Below are positions 6,097-7,917 of a stretch of DNA of 7,917 nt, piece by piece. A model generated the notes under the pieces. That model saw nothing but the letters and a program-made list of their open reading frames with translations, searched no databases and was not told the DNA's origin. The position numbers were made by a program, and so were the translations under genes. Each line of letters begins with the position of its first letter. Position 1 is the first letter of the stretch. The DNA comes from Methanobacteriota archaeon (lineage in GTDB: Archaea; Thermoplasmatota; Thermoplasmata; RBG-16-68-12; EA-27), in assembly GCA_016207545.1 (NCBI GenBank), contig JACQPO010000101.1, positions 1 through 7,917 on the forward strand. The letters run 5' to 3'.

Positions 6097-7167
6097 TCAC
6101 AAGGCCCGGCCGCGGCCCGCGAGGAACGCCTCGATCGCTTCCACCGCCTTCCCAGGCCCATAGTCCTTTGGCGGCGGTCGCGACTGCGCGAGCTTGACAG
6201 GGATGAGCTCCCGCAACCGGAACGCGTCGTCAAACGTGTAGGAGAGACCGGCGTCGCGCAGGTTGCGCACCGCCTCCGGATGGCCCCTTGGCGGAATCGC
6301 AATCACGGGCGTACCCGCGGCGAGCGCCTCGACCATCGTGCCTTTCCCCGCGAGGGTGATCACGAGGTCCGCCGCCAACACGTAGTCCTGCAGGTTCGGC
6401 ACGAAACCCTTCCAGTACACGCCCTCCTCTTTCGGCGCGGGCAACTTGGGCCCCGTGACAACAATCATTTGCGCATCCGGCAACGCTAGCTCGCGAAACG
6501 CGCGAATCGCCGTGTGGATTAGGAAACCGCCAACGGAGGTGCCGCCGGGGGCGACGAGGATCGTTTTCTTCAGGAACACGAGGTCCTCGCGCAACGTCTC
6601 GCGCGGCGCGGAGAACGGGCGGACGATCGGGCCCACGTACGTCGCGTTCGGAAGATCGACTCCCGGCTCCAACGCGAGGACGAGGGCGTTCTTCCGCGAC
6701 AAGAGCGACCGCATCCACCAACGCCCGTACGCTTCGATTGCACGAACTGCGAGTCCACCGCCGAAGGATTGGCCGATGGAATGGACGAACACAATGGTTG
6801 GGACGTCGCGCCGGACCGCGAGGCGCACGGAGGCCATCTCGCCATCCGAAATCAGGAAACGGAACGTGTCCCAATCCGCCTCCCGGCGCAGGAACCGCGT
6901 CGCGAACCGCAAGTACTTCGCATACTCCCCGTACCAACGGGCCATCGAGTGAATGCGTCCCTCCGCGTGGAACCACTCCGGTGTGGGCGGTAAGGGCATC
7001 GCGTCGAACCCTTGGGCGACCGCCAGGTCGAGGGCGGGCGAGCCGGCGAGGAAGAACAGGTACAGGTCCGGGTGGCGGCGCTGAAGTTCGCGGGAAACCG
7101 CGATGGCGCGGGCCGCGTGTCCGAGCCCGAGGGAATTCACCGCCACGTAGCCCGCGACGCCGCGCAC
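6097..7167 (-). CDS. GT28/MurG-like glycosyltransferase (GT-B fold)
   Basis: A 356-residue GT-B glycosyltransferase that should transfer a sugar from a nucleotide donor to an unidentified acceptor, probably a lipid or surface glycan, at the cytoplasmic face. The N-terminal domain begins with a Rossmann strand and the glycine-rich NSLGLGHAAR loop (11-20), the acceptor-side motif of MurG and diacylglycerol glucosyltransferases. The C-terminal donor domain starts near TILVAPGGTSVGG (202-214) and contains WKGFVPNLQDYVLAADLVI (252-270), AGKGTMVEALAAGTPVIAIP (273-292) and a GHPEAVRNL segment (295-303), in the place where this family binds the donor nucleotide-sugar. No membrane helix is obvious. 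The start is GTG 7167. An in-frame stop at 7189-7191 rules out a longer protein, and a TTCATAG box lies 25 bases upstream. It follows the SchA/CurD-like gene on the same strand after 36 bases. Confidence 0.9.
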   Translation of the reverse strand: MRGVAGYVAVNSLGLGHAARAIAVSRELQRRHPDLYLFFLAGSPALDLAVAQGFDAMPLPPTPEWFHAEGRIHSMARWYGEYAKYLRFATRFLRREADWDTFRFLISDGEMASVRLAVRRDVPTIVFVHSIGQSFGGGLAVRAIEAYGRWWMRSLLSRKNALVLALEPGVDLPNATYVGPIVRPFSAPRETLREDLVFLKKTILVAPGGTSVGGFLIHTAIRAFRELALPDAQMIVVTGPKLPAPKEEGVYWKGFVPNLQDYVLAADLVITLAGKGTMVEALAAGTPVIAIPPRGHPEAVRNLRDAGLSYTFDDAFRLRELIPVKLAQSRPPPKDYGPGKAVEAIEAFLAGRGRAL

Positions 7168-7187
7168 GAGCGGGGAACGGGCCTCAG

Positions 7188-7197
7188 GCTATGAAGG
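7188..7197 (-). promoter_or_regulatory. TATA-like box of the glycosyltransferase gene
   Basis: The minus strand reads CCTTCATAGC. The TTCATAG core is centred about 25 bases before GTG 7167, matching a leaderless archaeal promoter, and it lies in the short gap after the stop of the preceding gene (7204). The glycosyltransferase may thus be transcribed on its own as well as from upstream. Confidence 0.45.
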
Positions 7198-7203
7198 TGG
7201 GAC

Positions 7204-7554
7204 TCACGCCCGAATGTCGTACGCGATCGGGTACGTGATCCGCTTGTTGAACGCCTCAAGCGTCTCCGGCCGGTCGGGGTCGAAACCGCCCTCGACGATG
7301 GCACCCATCTTTCGGAAGAACTCCTTGACCTTCGGGTCTCGCTCCATGATCTCTGCCATCGGCACGGGCTTGGCGCCCTCCGGGAACTCGACGACGCGGA
7401 TCATGCGACCCTCCTTGAGGAACAAGGTGTTTCGCGTCGCGCCCATCATCTTCGCGAACGCGCGGCCCGATTCCGGGTTGTTCAGCAACGCCTCGAACTC
7501 CTTTTCCTTCCCGGGCTTGGCCCGGAACGTGAATGCGACGAGCACGGGAATCAC
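7204..7554 (-). CDS. Small protein resembling the SchA/CurD domain (dimeric alpha/beta-barrel type)
   Basis: A 116-residue protein. It opens with a strand typical of ferredoxin-like barrel proteins (VLVAFTFRAKPGKEKEFEALL, residues 4-24, key residues F8, F10, K13, G15 and E17) and has a central NTLFLKEGRMIRVVEF strand pair (42-57). A helical stretch follows with MAEIMERDPKVKEFFRKM (66-83) and a conserved-looking ending, FDPDRPETLEAFNKR. This layout resembles SchA/CurD domains known from polyketide clusters, and more loosely the antibiotic biosynthesis monooxygenases. The match is from memory of the pattern and is moderate. No catalytic residue can be named and no signal or membrane segment is seen. 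The start is GTG 7554, or GTG 7545; no ATG precedes the first strand. The gene lies 53 bases after the stop of the BNR protein gene and 36 before the glycosyltransferase start, on the same strand. Confidence 0.7.
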   Translation of the reverse strand: MIPVLVAFTFRAKPGKEKEFEALLNNPESGRAFAKMMGATRNTLFLKEGRMIRVVEFPEGAKPVPMAEIMERDPKVKEFFRKMGAIVEGGFDPDRPETLEAFNKRITYPIAYDIRA

Positions 7555-7607
7555 GCGCTCCGATGTACGTGAGCTACTTGAGGGTGACGCTCCGGAACGC
7601 ACGAGGC

Positions 7608-7917
7608 CTATGGGAACGGGCTCGCGGTGATCGACATCGCCGGCGGCAGGTTCTCCGCGATCATGTCCCAGTGCTCTCCGGCGTCGCGGGAGCAGAACAC
7701 CTGCCCGTTCTCCGTCGCGACGTACACGCCGAGCGGGTCCTCCGCGTCCGTCGCAACGCCCTCGCGGAGGATCGTGAGGTGCGCGGGCTTCGGGAGGCCG
7801 TTCGTGAGCCGCTGCCACCGCCGCCCCGCGTCGCGCGTCCGGTACACGGCCATCTCCCCGAGGGTCGTCCGGTCCCCGTCGCTCTTCAGCGGCACGACGT
7901 ACGCATTCCCGCCGTCC
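7608..7917 (-). CDS. BNR/Asp-box repeat protein (sialidase-like beta-propeller), C-terminal part; 5' end outside window
   Basis: The visible 102 residues are the C-terminus of a WD40/YVTN/BNR-type beta-propeller. Two Asp-box motifs of the SxDxGxxW type are seen, TRDAGRRW and SRDAGEHW, spaced by VYVATENGQVFC. The segment NAYVVPLKSDGDR, then VYRTRDAG, then the GLP repeats, matches a widespread bacterial and archaeal protein usually annotated as sialidase-like or glycosyl hydrolase. In that group sialidase activity is generally not shown, and the Asp boxes are structural rather than catalytic. The start lies to the right of the window, so total length and any signal peptide are unknown. The stop TAG is at 7608-7610. 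It is the first gene of the minus-strand series that continues with the SchA/CurD-like protein and the glycosyltransferase. Confidence 0.85.
   Translation of the reverse strand, partial: DGGNAYVVPLKSDGDRTTLGEMAVYRTRDAGRRWQRLTNGLPKPAHLTILREGVATDAEDPLGVYVATENGQVFCSRDAGEHWDMIAENLPPAMSITASPFP

Noticed and set aside
1..7917. Mobile element, CRISPR array, or defence system
   Set aside because: No transposase, integrase, direct-repeat array, terminal inverted repeats or defence-family gene is visible; the genes look like ordinary metabolic and membrane functions with uniform base composition.

Overview
This is a very GC-rich window with strongly G/C-biased third codon positions, and it is densely coding. 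Several genes have an AT-rich TATA-like box about 25-30 bases before the start codon and no Shine-Dalgarno sequence, which is the layout of archaeal leaderless transcripts. Together with the protein families present, this suggests a high-GC archaeon, perhaps a Thermoplasmata-like lineage known mainly from metagenomes. That assignment is an inference (about 0.7 for archaeon, much lower for any lineage).

Left block, minus strand (1-3352). Reading leftwards from 3352 there is an aldo/keto reductase, then a large polytopic membrane protein with a C-terminal endonuclease/exonuclease/phosphatase (EEP) domain that resembles the C-terminal half of eukaryotic CWH43/PGAP2IP, then the N-terminus of an alkyl-dihydroxyacetone-phosphate synthase-like FAD oxidase that runs off the window. 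The last two overlap out of frame by about 119-131 bases. Both recall lipid enzymes (GPI-lipid remodelling and ether-lipid synthesis), so the pair may act on membrane lipids.

Middle block (3457-5661). A plus-strand M29/AmpS-like aminopeptidase homologue lacks most residues expected to bind its metals. It converges, with two bases between stops, on a minus-strand pair: an ankyrin-repeat protein followed by a VOC/glyoxalase-fold protein. The aldo/keto reductase and the aminopeptidase homologue are divergently transcribed from a 104-base gap. The ankyrin gene and a small membrane protein are divergent from a second gap of about 170 bases that carries clear TATA-like boxes.

Right block (5832-7917). 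A small two-helix membrane protein converges, one base apart, on a minus-strand series. In transcription order this is a BNR/Asp-box repeat protein (5' end outside the window), a small protein resembling the SchA/CurD domain, and a GT28/MurG-like glycosyltransferase with its own promoter-like box. No RNA genes, insertion sequences, CRISPR arrays or clear terminators were seen. The most notable points are the CWH43-like gene overlapping a lipid-type oxidase and the ligand-depleted M29 homologue.
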